From assembly GCA_910585605.1 (NCBI GenBank), contig CAJUFL010000009.1, positions 19,355 to 83,354 on the forward strand: DNA of 64,000 bases, read 5' to 3'. Shown piece after piece: positions 42,678 through 50,626 of this stretch. The notes beneath the pieces were generated by a model, which was given only the letters and a program-made list of their open reading frames with translations, searched no databases and was not told the DNA's origin. The stretch is from an uncultured Lachnospiraceae bacterium (GTDB lineage: Bacteria; Bacillota; Clostridia; Lachnospirales; Lachnospiraceae). A program made the translations under genes and the position numbers. Every line of letters starts with the position of its first letter. Position 1 is the stretch's first letter.

Positions 42678-43430
42678 CTATTCTACTTTCTCACCTGACA
42701 AGAAATCATATGTTTCTATATTTACAGAAGTATCAGTATTTATTGGAATTAATATTTCACTCAGCACTGATACTGTATGATACCGAGTCTCTTCTGGAGC
42801 TTTAATGGACAAATCATACACAATCTGTATTTTTTCAGCGTAGGTTCCAACTTCAATAAGATTATTTTCTGATAATTTTTTATAGCTGGCACTGATATAC
42901 CCATAGTTTCCACAGGCTTGTCCCCACAACTCATAAAATTGTTCTGTATATCCTTCAATAGCAAAAATATTATAGTAATAGATACTGTCATTAATATAAA
43001 ATCCATTTTGATCAACTGCATGACTAGTATCATCCATAGAATCCTGAATAATGCCGTCCACTTGAGGTGTAGTAGCTTTAAGGGAAATATCCGCATGTAC
43101 ATGATCTATGTAGACTTCATAGCCCTCTGGTAAGTATTTGGTATGTACATACATTCCAAAAGATTTGCTATCTGTCACTCTCCATTTTGATATATCATAC
43201 CTTCCAGTATCGTACTCACAAACTAACTTAAATGATTCCCCTTTTACATCTAGTATCTGTTTAGTTTCTGCTTCTCCCGTTTCTTCATTTACTTCTACAA
43301 TTTGCACCTCTTTTTCTTCCGGAACATACTCTTTTTCAATCGTCCATCCCGCTTCTTTTTCAATCGTACATCCCGCTAAATTCATAATCATAAATAATAT
43401 ACATAAAATTATTGTAGCTTTATTTTTCAT
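42678..43430 (-). CDS. Lipoprotein (250 aa) of unknown function
   Basis: The signal peptide ends in the lipobox LAGC (Cys about 21), so the protein should be anchored on the outer face of the membrane. The rest is a beta-rich soluble domain with no known motif, apart from a duplicated TIEKE near the N terminus. AGGAGAAG precedes the ATG. With the other lipoprotein at 43644 it might function in entry exclusion or surface recognition. Confidence 0.65.
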   Translation of the reverse strand: MKNKATIILCILFMIMNLAGCTIEKEAGWTIEKEYVPEEKEVQIVEVNEETGEAETKQILDVKGESFKLVCEYDTGRYDISKWRVTDSKSFGMYVHTKYLPEGYEVYIDHVHADISLKATTPQVDGIIQDSMDDTSHAVDQNGFYINDSIYYYNIFAIEGYTEQFYELWGQACGNYGYISASYKKLSENNLIEVGTYAEKIQIVYDLSIKAPEETRYHTVSVLSEILIPINTDTSVNIETYDFLSGEKVE

Positions 43431-43633
43431 AAGTCTTCTCCTTCTGCATATCCAAACAGTTCTACCGTTTCCTGGTCAAACTCTTCCTTCAATACTCTCA
43501 TGGTTTCTACATCATAATCCTGATATTTTAAACCGCAGGGACATTCTTCCCGGCAGCATACTAAGTAATAACCACAGCCAAACTGCTGCTTCACTCTGCT
43601 ATATTTTAATTCTAACCTGTCTCGGATTAACAA
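43427..43633 (-). CDS. Small Cys-containing protein, uncertain start
   Basis: A short soluble protein with CGYYLVCCREECPCGLKYQD, a possible metal-binding cysteine cluster. I prefer a TTG at 43633 with GAGGTGA upstream; a TTG at 43657 without a site gives 76 residues. Its end overlaps the 250-residue lipoprotein start by four bases (ATGA), so they are coupled. Confidence 0.5.
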   Translation of the reverse strand: MLIRDRLELKYSRVKQQFGCGYYLVCCREECPCGLKYQDYDVETMRVLKEEFDQETVELFGYAEGEDL

Positions 43634-43643
43634 AAGATCACCT

Positions 43644-43919
43644 CTACTTCTCCTCAACGATTACGGAACAGTTATACAGGACAATCCTCTTTCCATCCAA
43701 ATCAAATTTTACCTTATTCCCATATTCCGAATCCTCAATATCAATTTTCCCATCATAAACAGCAATCTGGTTTCCTGTATCACTGTATACAGTCACTATC
43801 CGGTTTAAACCTCCATTTATATCAGAGTCAAAATCTTTTACAGTTCTGTCCCATCCTGCACAGCCTGATAACATAAATACTGGAAACAAAAATAACATCA
43901 CACAGCATATCTTCTTCAT
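43644..43919 (-). CDS. Small lipoprotein (91 aa)
   Basis: It has an N-terminal signal with lipobox LSGC (Cys about 20) and a short domain (GLNRIVTVYSDTGNQIAVYD, GKIDIEDSEYGNKVKFDLDG) with beta strands. GGAGG precedes the ATG. It resembles small lipoproteins common in plasmids and ICEs of Firmicutes, which are candidates for entry exclusion. Confidence 0.68.
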   Translation of the reverse strand: MKKICCVMLFLFPVFMLSGCAGWDRTVKDFDSDINGGLNRIVTVYSDTGNQIAVYDGKIDIEDSEYGNKVKFDLDGKRIVLYNCSVIVEEK

Positions 43920-43962
43920 TTAGTCCTCCATTCCACCCTTTGGGCTATCATCACAAATAATT

Positions 43963-44181
43963 TTATATTTCCATAGAAGCAATATTATTTTTCCAGCAGT
44001 CTGGACATATACCAGATAAAAACATTTCTCTCCATTCTGGGTCCAGGTCCGGAACAGCATCTTGAATATGCTCCCCTTTCAATAAACCTTCTTCCAATTG
44101 GATATACTGCTCTGCTGTCATTGGAATAATTTTTTCATTCCTGCACATCGTACAGGTGATTTTAATATCATGATTTTCCAT
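43963..44181 (-). CDS. Zinc-ribbon-like small protein (72 aa)
   Basis: Cys pairs CTMC and CPDC near the two ends suggest a zinc ribbon; the rest is helical. Spacing to the upstream gene is two bases, suggesting one operon with the ParB side. No family identified. Confidence 0.6.
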   Translation of the reverse strand: MENHDIKITCTMCRNEKIIPMTAEQYIQLEEGLLKGEHIQDAVPDLDPEWREMFLSGICPDCWKNNIASMEI

Positions 44182-44183
44182 AA

Positions 44184-44471
44184 TTACCCTTTCTCTCTAA
44201 CTCCATAATGTTCACAGAAGAATCTGAAACACTTTGACAGATCATCCGTACCGATTTTTTCACATTCTTCCCCATGTTCTTTATCACACTGGCGGCAGCT
44301 GTAAAACATTTCTTCTGTAATTGTTTCCATTACTGGAATCTGCATATTCTCTAATATACTCCCCATGAAATCGAAGTATTCTTTCACCGTCATAGACATA
44401 ATCCAGTCACAGATTGCTTTCTTACTGTCTACCAGATTGGGGCTACTCATTTCTATTATTTCGGCTTCCAC
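44184..44471 (-). CDS. Small cysteine-containing protein (95 aa, GTG start)
   Basis: The start GTG at 44471 overlaps the parB stop (TAGTG) and has GGAGG about nine bases upstream. The protein is soluble with Cys at YSCRQCDKEHGEEC and a C-terminal CFRFFCEHYG. It probably belongs to the par operon; function unknown. Confidence 0.6.
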   Translation of the reverse strand: MEAEIIEMSSPNLVDSKKAICDWIMSMTVKEYFDFMGSILENMQIPVMETITEEMFYSCRQCDKEHGEECEKIGTDDLSKCFRFFCEHYGVREKG

Positions 44472-45457
44472 TAATTACTTCCTCCTTCTTCAAAATACAG
44501 TTCCAATGCCTTCTCGATGATCTCACCAATTTCTTTATCATCCTGCTCCGGCTTAAAATACTTCTGTATCACTTTCCCACTAACCTTGTATCCTTTGGGT
44601 GCCCCCGGTTTCCTTTTCACTTTCTTTCCGGATAACACCTCCGTCATGGTGGCAATGGTAAGCTTATTTTTCATCTGGAGTTCTCGGATCAGCTTTGCTT
44701 TATTGATGTCGCACTTATATTCATTACTGTTGATCAGTTCTGCCAGCAGTTCCTGATTCCCCGTACTGATATAGGACAGTTCTACTGCTGCTTTAAATGA
44801 TATTACACCATCATCCAGCATTAGTTTTAAATCATCAATTAATGTATCAATACGAACATACATTGCTATTGCACTTTTAGATAAATCATAATCTTCAGCA
44901 ACATCTCTAACACCTCCTGTCCACCCGGTGGACAAACCTTGTTCAGCCCTTATATTTAAAGGGTTTGCATAGGTTTGTAAATAGGAATTAATTTCGCTCA
45001 AAACCTCCTTTCTCACATTCCTTTTTTTCATGGCATTATAGTGGCTGGATAGGACTGCTGCACGTTCCGAATAAGTCATCTCTTCAAGCGAACGCTGTAT
45101 ATTCGTTTCGTCTACGATCTGCTCTGCCTCTTCCTCTGTCAGACCATTTTTTATGATTGCCGGTATATTGGTTTTTCCCACCTGCCTGCTGAGCTCTGTC
45201 CTCTGGTGTCCTGCCAGAATCTCATACCTGCCGTTTATCTCATATGCACAATCTTCTTTAGGGCGTACGATAATGGGGGATAATACACCAAACTCTTTGA
45301 TGGATTCTGCTATAATATCCCGTTTTGCCGGAGAAGAAGGGCGGAACTTATGGTTTTTATATGGCACCAGATCCTGAATCGGAAGTTCCACGATTTCAAA
45401 TTGGGAATCCGGGATTCCGAATATTTCATTTAACCCGATTATCTTATTACCTGCCAT
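44471..45457 (-). CDS. parB: ParB/Spo0J-family partition protein
   Basis: From the ATG at 45457 (GGAGG) the 328-residue protein has the ParB N-terminal nuclease-like domain (about 20-110, PIIVRPKEDCAYEINGRYEI, ILAGHQRTE). A helix-turn-helix region follows (YDLSKSAIAMYVRID), then a C-terminal basic segment (KKVKRKPGAPKGYKV). It should bind a centromere-like site and stabilise the excised ICE with ParA. Overlap with parA is 11 bases. Confidence 0.88.
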   Translation of the reverse strand: MAGNKIIGLNEIFGIPDSQFEIVELPIQDLVPYKNHKFRPSSPAKRDIIAESIKEFGVLSPIIVRPKEDCAYEINGRYEILAGHQRTELSRQVGKTNIPAIIKNGLTEEEAEQIVDETNIQRSLEEMTYSERAAVLSSHYNAMKKRNVRKEVLSEINSYLQTYANPLNIRAEQGLSTGWTGGVRDVAEDYDLSKSAIAMYVRIDTLIDDLKLMLDDGVISFKAAVELSYISTGNQELLAELINSNEYKCDINKAKLIRELQMKNKLTIATMTEVLSGKKVKRKPGAPKGYKVSGKVIQKYFKPEQDDKEIGEIIEKALELYFEEGGSN

Positions 45458-46304
45458 TATCAACCACCTCCTTTGCAAGCTGCCGGTAAAGACCAGCTAC
45501 GATACTTTCACCTTTCTTAATCCTTGTAGTTTTATCCTCATAATAAATCATGGGAATCTGCTTTCTGATTGCTTTTGTAACTTCCGTCAGCCTCGGTATT
45601 ACATAATCAAACACACCTACGGCATCTCCAAACTTCCGGGTGACCTCATCTACCGTCTGCTTTGATTCCTTGTATTTTTCCGGAACCGATACAAACAGGA
45701 TTCCCTCTATATCCAAGGAAGGGTTTAAACGGCGTTTTACACGCAGGATATTCTTAAGTAGTAATTCCAGTCCAAGAGCTGCAAACTTTTCAGCCTGAAG
45801 GGGAATCAGCACTGAATCTGATGCCACCAACGCATTAATGGTTATCATACCTAAAGATGGACCACAGTCCAGCAGGATATAATCATATTCTTCTTTTACT
45901 TCCCTCAGAATATCCTTAAGAATCTGTTCCCGGCTCATAGCATTTACCAGGCTGACCTCTACCGCTGACATAAGCACATTGCAGCATATGTAATCCATGA
46001 CATATGCTTTGGTATCCTTATTTTCTTTTTCATTATCCTGAATACAGATAGGATTGTGAAAAATATAATCATGGGAATCATACTCTTCATCTGCGATTGC
46101 CAGCTGCATCAATTCCGCAATTGTTTTATCTGCTTCATCCGGAACATCATGCCCCATGCAGTAAGTCAAATTTCCTTGCTGGTCCAAATCCACCAGCAGG
46201 ATTTTTTTCCCCTGCTCTGCCAGACAGGCTCCTAAGTTAAATGCAGTGGTTGTCTTTCCTACACCACCCTTTTGGTTTACGATTGCGATTGTTTTTCCTT
46301 TCAT
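45447..46304 (-). CDS. parA: ParA/Soj-family partition ATPase
   Basis: From the ATG at 46304 (GGAGG) the 285-residue protein has the deviant Walker A KGGVGKTTTAFNLG, then LVDLDQQGN, the switch II VSLVNAMSR region and YDYILLDCGPSLG. It is a ParA-type ATPase for stable maintenance. It is the first gene of the ICE on the side of the intact tRNA. Confidence 0.92.
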   Translation of the reverse strand: MKGKTIAIVNQKGGVGKTTTAFNLGACLAEQGKKILLVDLDQQGNLTYCMGHDVPDEADKTIAELMQLAIADEEYDSHDYIFHNPICIQDNEKENKDTKAYVMDYICCNVLMSAVEVSLVNAMSREQILKDILREVKEEYDYILLDCGPSLGMITINALVASDSVLIPLQAEKFAALGLELLLKNILRVKRRLNPSLDIEGILFVSVPEKYKESKQTVDEVTRKFGDAVGVFDYVIPRLTEVTKAIRKQIPMIYYEDKTTRIKKGESIVAGLYRQLAKEVVDNGR

Positions 46305-46333
46305 GATACATACCTCCATTTTTTAATTTTTTT

Positions 46334-46390
46334 ACCTCACCTGCAAAATGCAAAAAGGCGTAGCAGTTGCAACTACTACGCCTGTGAGGT
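46334..46390 (-). promoter_or_regulatory. Nested hairpin leader of parA, attenuator-like
   Basis: An inner stem, GGCGTAGCAGTTGCAACTAC then TACGCC on the plus strand (46357-46382), is nearly perfect and on the minus strand is followed by TTTTT. An outer stem ACCTCAC (46334-46340) / GTGAGGT (46384-46390) encloses it. Transcripts reaching parA must pass this structure, so it may be an attenuator. Confidence 0.5.
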
Positions 46391-46418
46391 ATGCTGTGCT
46401 TTCGCACATTATGAAAAG

Positions 46419-46451
46419 GATATTGAAACAAAAAGTTTTCTTTTCAATATC
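46419..46451. promoter_or_regulatory. Inverted repeat in the parA promoter region
   Basis: GATATTGAAA (46419-46428) and TTTCAATATC (46442-46451) are 10-base perfect inverted repeats with a 13-base spacer. They could be an operator or a ParB site. Confidence 0.35.
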
Positions 46452-46477
46452 TCTGATCATCTTATGAATTTATATAA

Positions 46478-46509
46478 TAAAAAAAGTGACAGTACCAAAA
46501 CCATCACTT
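46478..46509 (-). terminator. Terminator-like hairpin upstream of parA
   Basis: AAGTGA (46484-46489) and TCACTT (46504-46509) with further pairing inside (CAGTACC / GGT) and a T run on the minus strand. Confidence 0.45.
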
Positions 46510-46524
46510 CTCTTATAGGTTAAA

Positions 46525-46536
46525 TTTTTGACAACA
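46525..46536 (+). promoter_or_regulatory. Candidate integrase arm-type site (TTTTTGACAACA)
   Basis: TTTTTGACAACA lies here; the core TGACAACA recurs at 46618-46625 and, inverted, at 6351-6358 near the other end. Short repeats near both ends of a tyrosine-integrase element are the typical placement of arm sites. Confidence 0.35.
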
Positions 46537-46614
46537 CGTTGTAAAGAGCAGACCCCTCTCCTTTCCTGACTTTTTTTAATATCATATTGTCAATTTCCAG
46601 TCCAAAAACAGCCA

Positions 46615-46625
46615 TTTTGACAACA
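46615..46625 (+). promoter_or_regulatory. Second candidate arm-type site (TTTTGACAACA)
   Basis: TTTTGACAACA, 71 bases inside the 28-base repeat. It matches the copy at 46525-46536 over 11 bases. Confidence 0.35.
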
Positions 46626-46650
46626 AATTAGCTTTTTTCACAAAAAAGAA

Positions 46651-46687
46651 AAAGCCCCAAACCCTGATAAATTCAGGATTTGAGGCT
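46651..46687 (-). terminator. Intrinsic terminator of tRNA-Leu, element-borne copy
   Basis: AAGCCTCAAATCCTGA followed by TATCAGGGTTTGGGGCTT then TTTT on the minus strand, just after the tRNA. It resembles the chromosomal hairpin at 6215-6258 and restores termination after insertion. Confidence 0.75.
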
Positions 46688-46695
46688 TCCCTTAG

Positions 46696-46723
46696 GTCCT
46701 GCGGGAGATGGGACTTGAACCCA
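46696..46723 (-). repeat. ICE attachment site at the intact tRNA-Leu
   Basis: Exact 28-base copy of 6262-6289. It forms the 3' end of the functional tRNA gene, so insertion of the element leaves the tRNA intact. Confidence 0.9.
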
Positions 46724-46784
46724 CACGATCGCAATGACCACCAGATCCTTAGTCTGGCCTGTCTGCCAATTCCAGCACTCCCGC
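46700..46784 (-). tRNA. tRNA-Leu (anticodon AAG)
   Basis: On the minus strand the gene begins GCGGGAGTGCTGG and ends TCTCCCGCA. The acceptor stem GCGGGAG/CTCCCGC pairs fully. The anticodon arm CCAGA-CTAAGGA-TCTGG gives anticodon AAG, and a long variable arm (GGTCATTGCGATCG) is typical of leucine tRNAs. CCA is not encoded. The last 24 bases belong to the ICE att repeat. Confidence 0.93.
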
Positions 46785-46858
46785 ATATTCTATTTTGCTA
46801 ATCTGTGACTTTATAACTCAATCACATATTAAAAGTGTGACCTTGTATAGATTACTAC

Positions 46859-46904
46859 GTTTTCACAAAAAATGCAATGGTAAATTGCAATTTTTTGCGA
46901 AAAC
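46859..46904 (-). terminator. Long hairpin after rplT
   Basis: GTTTTCGCAAAAAATTGCAA / TTGCATTTTTTGTGAAAAC form an imperfect hairpin with T-rich arms between rplT and tRNA-Leu. It probably ends the ribosomal protein operon. Confidence 0.55.
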
Positions 46905-46918
46905 ATGAATAATTATCA

Positions 46919-47275
46919 CTAAGCCAGCTTTGCTTTAGCCACTTCAACCAGTTTTGCAAAGCCTTCTGCATCAGAAACTGCTAACTCTGCAAGCATTTTT
47001 CTGTTCATATCAACACCTGCTAACTTTAAACCGTACATAAACTTGCTATATGATAAACCGTTCATTCTTGCTGCTGCGTTGATACGTGCAATCCATAAAC
47101 GTCTAAACTGTCTTTTTCTCTGCTTTCTGCCAGCATATGAAGAAGTAAGTGCTCTCATTACAGACTGTTTTGCCACTCTGTACTGCTTAGATCTTGCTCC
47201 TCTATATCCCTTTGCAAGCTTTAATGTTCTATTATGTCTTTTCTTTGCGCCTACGCCGCCTTTCACTCTTGCCAT
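46919..47275 (-). CDS. rplT: 50S ribosomal protein L20
   Basis: The 118-residue protein is canonical L20: MARVKGGVGAKKRHNRTLKL at the start, GARSKQYRVAKQSVMRA and AARMNGLSYSKFMYGLK later. It binds 23S rRNA early in assembly and represses its own operon in Firmicutes. AGGAGG precedes the ATG, and rpmI lies 26 bases upstream. Confidence 0.97.
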   Translation of the reverse strand: MARVKGGVGAKKRHNRTLKLAKGYRGARSKQYRVAKQSVMRALTSSYAGRKQRKRQFRRLWIARINAAARMNGLSYSKFMYGLKLAGVDMNRKMLAELAVSDAEGFAKLVEVAKAKLA

Positions 47276-47301
47276 CTTTATTTCCTCCTAATTCAATCCT
47301 C

Positions 47302-47499
47302 TTAAAGATAAGGTAAAATCTTCTTCATTACCTTTTCGTTTGTTTTATCCATCATTGCTGCTTTTCTAAGTTCTCTTTTCTTCTTAGCAGTCTTCTTAGT
47401 TAAAATGTGACGCTTATACGCTTTATTTCTCTTTAATTTACCAGTTCCTGTTTTCTTAAAACGCTTAGCAGCTGCTCTGTTTGTCTTTAATTTTGGCAT
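47302..47499 (-). CDS. rpmI: 50S ribosomal protein L35
   Basis: The 65-residue protein is typical L35: MPKLKTNRAAAKRFKKTGTG and KRHILTKKTAKKKRELRK. Start ATG at 47499 with AAGGAGG; a longer upstream frame is not the start. It is followed by rplT. Confidence 0.97.
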   Translation of the reverse strand: MPKLKTNRAAAKRFKKTGTGKLKRNKAYKRHILTKKTAKKKRELRKAAMMDKTNEKVMKKILPYL

Positions 47500-47593
47500 T
47501 TTTATTTCCTCCTTAAATGTCTGTTGTCTCTTATATAATCGGAACACTGTTCCTTCATATACTTACCCTTAATTTATAACCACTTTTACAACG

Positions 47594-47630
47594 AAAAGTG
47601 ATTGCCTGCCTACACCGCCTATCACTTTTT
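47594..47630 (-). terminator. Hairpin between infC and rpmI, terminator or attenuator
   Basis: AAAAGTGAT (47594-47602) and ATCACTTTT (47621-47629) form a 9-base stem with an 18-base loop. It lies in a 268-base gap between infC and rpmI and may partly terminate or regulate rpmI-rplT. Confidence 0.45.
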
Positions 47631-47767
47631 AATCCATTGCAATGCAACTGATTGCCTGTTTACGCACTCACAAAATGATTACACGCATACCTTATATAAG
47701 TGATTCTTGTGTGGCAATTCCCATCTTGTAGATTATATAAACTACTCGATCTAACACAATCCGGGTC

Positions 47768-48274
47768 TTATCTCTTCTCTGACAGAAACATGATCATACT
47801 TCTTCCTTCAAATTTTGCCGGCTTGTCAATTACCGCAATATCCTCAAGCTGTTTAGCAAACTCATCTAAAATAACCTTGCTCTGATTCACATGGGCAAGC
47901 TCTCTGCCGCGAAATCTCAGGGTAACCTTTACTTTATCACCTTTTGATAAAAACTTTCTCGCCTGATTTACCTTTGTATTCAAATCATTGGTATCAATAT
48001 TGGGAGATAAACGAACCTCTTTAATATCAATCGTCTTCTGTTTCTTTTTCGCTTCTTTTTCTTTTCTTGCAAGCTCATAGCGGTATTTTCCGTAATCAAT
48101 AATCTTACATACCGGCGGCTTTGCTGTCGGGGCAATCTTTACCAGATCAAGCTCCGCTTCTCTTGCCAGCTTCATGGCATCCTTTGCTGACATAATCCCT
48201 AACTGCTCCCCTTCAGAACCAATCAATCTGATTTCCTTATCACGAATCTGCTCATTAATCATTAACTCGCTAAT
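47768..48274 (-). CDS. infC: Translation initiation factor IF-3 (AUU start)
   Basis: The protein is full IF-3: ISELMINEQIRDKEIRLIGS at the N terminus, the linker KKKQKTIDIKEVRLSPNID and the C-terminal FRGRELAHVNQSKVIL. The best start is ATT at 48274, where GGAGGTACAAAACC gives a perfect ribosome binding site. A rare AUU start is the classic feature by which IF-3 limits its own translation. The ATG 21 bases upstream contains the ribosome binding site and cannot be the start. Confidence 0.95.
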   Translation of the reverse strand: MSELMINEQIRDKEIRLIGSEGEQLGIMSAKDAMKLAREAELDLVKIAPTAKPPVCKIIDYGKYRYELARKEKEAKKKQKTIDIKEVRLSPNIDTNDLNTKVNQARKFLSKGDKVKVTLRFRGRELAHVNQSKVILDEFAKQLEDIAVIDKPAKFEGRSMIMFLSEKR

Positions 48275-48302
48275 GGTTTTGTACCTCCATCTCAAATGTT
48301 AT

Positions 48303-48334
48303 AAAAAAAGTGGATAGCATACCTATCCACTTTA
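48303..48334 (-). terminator. Leader terminator of infC (attenuator)
   Basis: GTGGATAG (48310-48317) / CTATCCAC (48323-48330) with a 5-base loop is followed by T residues on the minus strand, 30-60 bases before infC. A terminator in this leader position implies control by premature termination. Confidence 0.65.
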
Positions 48335-48447
48335 TTAGAAACCTACTGTTCGCATTATCATTCTAATATTCAACCCAAGTCGCCCCTGCGCTAAGGTGAG
48401 AGTGGATACTCTGCTTTGTTGTCTTGTCACACGACTTGAATAGAGTA
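48303..48447 (-). promoter_or_regulatory. infC operon leader, likely L20 leader type
   Basis: The leader, about 140 bases, has the segment CTCACCTTAGCGCAGGGGCG and then GACTTGGGTTGAATAT before the terminator hairpin. In Firmicutes, L20 binds such leaders and causes termination. The motif looks like that class; the assignment is from memory of the family. Confidence 0.5.
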
Positions 48448-48470
48448 CCATATATTTCTATTCAAGTCAA
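48442..48470 (-). promoter_or_regulatory. infC operon promoter with a 12-base dyad
   Basis: TTGACT (48465-48470), 17 bases, TACTCT (48442-48447) on the minus strand. A perfect inverted repeat GACTTGAATAGA / TCTATTCAAGTC (48433-48444 and 48457-48468) overlaps both boxes. Confidence 0.55.
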
Positions 48471-48490
48471 GCAATTTTTATGCATTATTT

Positions 48491-50623
48491 TCACGCATTA
48501 CCGGTAGCTGGTTCAAATACAGTTTTCACATCAGCCCTATTCACTGTACCCTGTTTTTGCATAGCCAATCTGCAAAACTCGTCCTGAGCTGCAATTTTAA
48601 CCATTCCCCTAAGATCCTGTTTTTCATATTCTCTGCCATTAGGCTGTAAAATATGTGCTTTCAAAGTATCAGATAGCTGAAGCGTCAAAATGTTTATTAC
48701 TTCCTGTTTTAAAATCTCATCTTCAACAGGGAATGTAATCTCTACACGCTTATCCAGATTACGGGGCATCCAGTCCGCACTTCCCATATAGACATCTTCA
48801 AAACCATCATTGTAAAAATAGAAAATTCTGGAATGCTCCAAAAAATTACCCACAATTGAGCGTACTCTTATATTTTCCGATACTTCAGGAATCCCTACTT
48901 TCAGACAGCAGATGCCACGTATAATCAAATCAATCTGCACTCCTGCTGTACTGGCTTTATACAAAGCATCTATTATCATCGGATCACACAGGGAATTCAT
49001 TTTTGCTATAATTCTCGCCTTCTTACCCTTCTTTGCATTTTCTGTTTCACGATTAATCAGCATTAAGAAACGGTCCTTCAGCCAAATTGGTGCAACCATG
49101 AGCTTATTCCATACCGGGGGTTCTGAATAACCGGAAAGCATATTAAACACTGCCGTAGCATCTTCACCAACTGCATCATTACATGTCAAAAGACCCATAT
49201 CTGTATATAGCTTCGCTGTAACATCGTTATAATTGCCTGTGCCCAGATGCACATACCTGCGGATACCGTCTTCTTCCCGTCTCACCACCAATGCAATCTT
49301 TGAATGGGTTTTGAGACCCACCAAACCATAAATAACATGACATCCTGCCTTTTCCAGCATTTTTGCCCAGCCAATATTGTTTTCTTCATCAAATCTTGCC
49401 TTTAATTCCACCAATACCGTAACCTGTTTGCCATTTTCAGCAGCCCTTGCCAATGAAGCAACAATCGGAGAATTACCGCTGACACGATACAAGGTCTGTT
49501 TGATCGCTAATACATTGGGATCATTGGCCGCCTGCGAAATAAAATCAATCACTGGGGTAAATTCATAATATGGATGGTGCAGCAATATATCACGCTCACT
49601 AATCTGCTCAAAAATCCCGCGTTCTCTGTCAAGCCCCGGTACAGGCTGCGGAATAAATTTAGGAAGCTTATATTCATCAAAGCCTTCTAAACCATATGCT
49701 TTCATTAAGAATGTCAAATCCAAAGGCCCCTTAATCTTATAAAGGTAGTCTTCATCCACATGCAGCTGTTCCATCAGCTTCTTTAACAGGCGTTTATCCA
49801 TTGTATCCGCAACCTCTAAACGGATCACCTCTCCCCACTGCCGTTTCTTAATCTGTTTTTCAATTTCTTTTAATAAATCAGCCGCATCATCCTCATCAAT
49901 CGTCAAATCCGCATTTCTCATAATACGATACGGATGTGCACTTAAAATAGTATAATTCAGAAACAGCTTATCCAGATTCCGTTCAATAACTTCTTCCAAA
50001 AGGATAATCGCTTTTTCCTCCCCATCTTCAGAAGGAATCTCTATAATCCGCGGAAGAACTCCCGGCACCTGCACTGTCGCTATATCCACTACATCTTCCT
50101 TTTTCTTATCCTTGATCAACGCTCCGATATTCAATGTCTTATTCTGAATCAGCGGAAATGGTCTTGACTGATCTACCGCCATCGGAGTTAATACCGGATA
50201 TACATCTTTTCTAAAGTATTCATCTACATATGCCCCCTGCTTTTCTGACAGGTCTTCATGATGCCGTACCAAATGCAGACCACATTTCTCCAGCTGCGGC
50301 AACAAAGAACGATTTAATATTTTATACTGGTCAGCCATAAATTCCTTGGCCTCGGGTAAAATTTCTTCCAGCTGTTCCTTAGGTGTCATACCAGCAATAT
50401 CCTGTTTTGTATAACCAGCATGTACCATATCCATCAAAGATGCAATACGAATCATAAAAAATTCATCCAGATTGGAGGCTGTAATGCTCAAGAACTTAAT
50501 CCGTTCAAACAAAAGAATACTTTTATCCTTTGCTTCTGCAAGAATACGCTTATTAAACTGAAGCCAGGAAAGTTCTCTATTTTCCAGATATTCCGGCTTT
50601 AAATATTTACTTTTTTCCTTCAT
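48491..50623 (-). CDS. ppk1: Polyphosphate kinase
   Basis: The 710-residue enzyme makes polyphosphate from ATP. It has the N-terminal domain with SNLDEFFMIRIA, catalytic histidine region RYVHLGTGNYND and the C-terminal WMPRNLDKRVEI. Length is usual for PPK1. It starts three bases after the upstream ppx stop, so the pair is one unit for polyphosphate synthesis and breakdown. Confidence 0.97.
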   Translation of the reverse strand: MKEKSKYLKPEYLENRELSWLQFNKRILAEAKDKSILLFERIKFLSITASNLDEFFMIRIASLMDMVHAGYTKQDIAGMTPKEQLEEILPEAKEFMADQYKILNRSLLPQLEKCGLHLVRHHEDLSEKQGAYVDEYFRKDVYPVLTPMAVDQSRPFPLIQNKTLNIGALIKDKKKEDVVDIATVQVPGVLPRIIEIPSEDGEEKAIILLEEVIERNLDKLFLNYTILSAHPYRIMRNADLTIDEDDAADLLKEIEKQIKKRQWGEVIRLEVADTMDKRLLKKLMEQLHVDEDYLYKIKGPLDLTFLMKAYGLEGFDEYKLPKFIPQPVPGLDRERGIFEQISERDILLHHPYYEFTPVIDFISQAANDPNVLAIKQTLYRVSGNSPIVASLARAAENGKQVTVLVELKARFDEENNIGWAKMLEKAGCHVIYGLVGLKTHSKIALVVRREEDGIRRYVHLGTGNYNDVTAKLYTDMGLLTCNDAVGEDATAVFNMLSGYSEPPVWNKLMVAPIWLKDRFLMLINRETENAKKGKKARIIAKMNSLCDPMIIDALYKASTAGVQIDLIIRGICCLKVGIPEVSENIRVRSIVGNFLEHSRIFYFYNDGFEDVYMGSADWMPRNLDKRVEITFPVEDEILKQEVINILTLQLSDTLKAHILQPNGREYEKQDLRGMVKIAAQDEFCRLAMQKQGTVNRADVKTVFEPATGNA

Positions 50624-50626
50624 TCC

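Larger units (their letters stand above)
46305..46695. other. parA upstream region and right ICE terminus
   Basis: About 390 bases without genes. It holds the parA leader hairpins, an inverted repeat (46419-46451), a terminator (46478-46509), two copies of TGACAACA and the terminator carried behind the tRNA. Plus-strand frames here are short and lack binding sites. Confidence 0.5.
6290..46723. mobile_element. Integrative and conjugative element of about 40.4 kb in tRNA-Leu
   Basis: The boundaries are the 28-base direct repeats at 6262-6289 and 46696-46723. Inside are an integrase, an Xre regulator, a relaxase, MobC-like and VirD4 proteins, VirB2/3/4/6-like proteins, a peptidoglycan hydrolase, SSB, primase, ArdC and ParA/ParB, so all essential parts of a FATA-type conjugative element are present and apparently intact. 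Nearly everything is transcribed toward the integrase. Cargo comprises surface proteins, a TIR-domain protein, a type I toxin and a set of proteins with a shared C-terminal tail. I do not recognise it as a named element. Confidence 0.92.
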
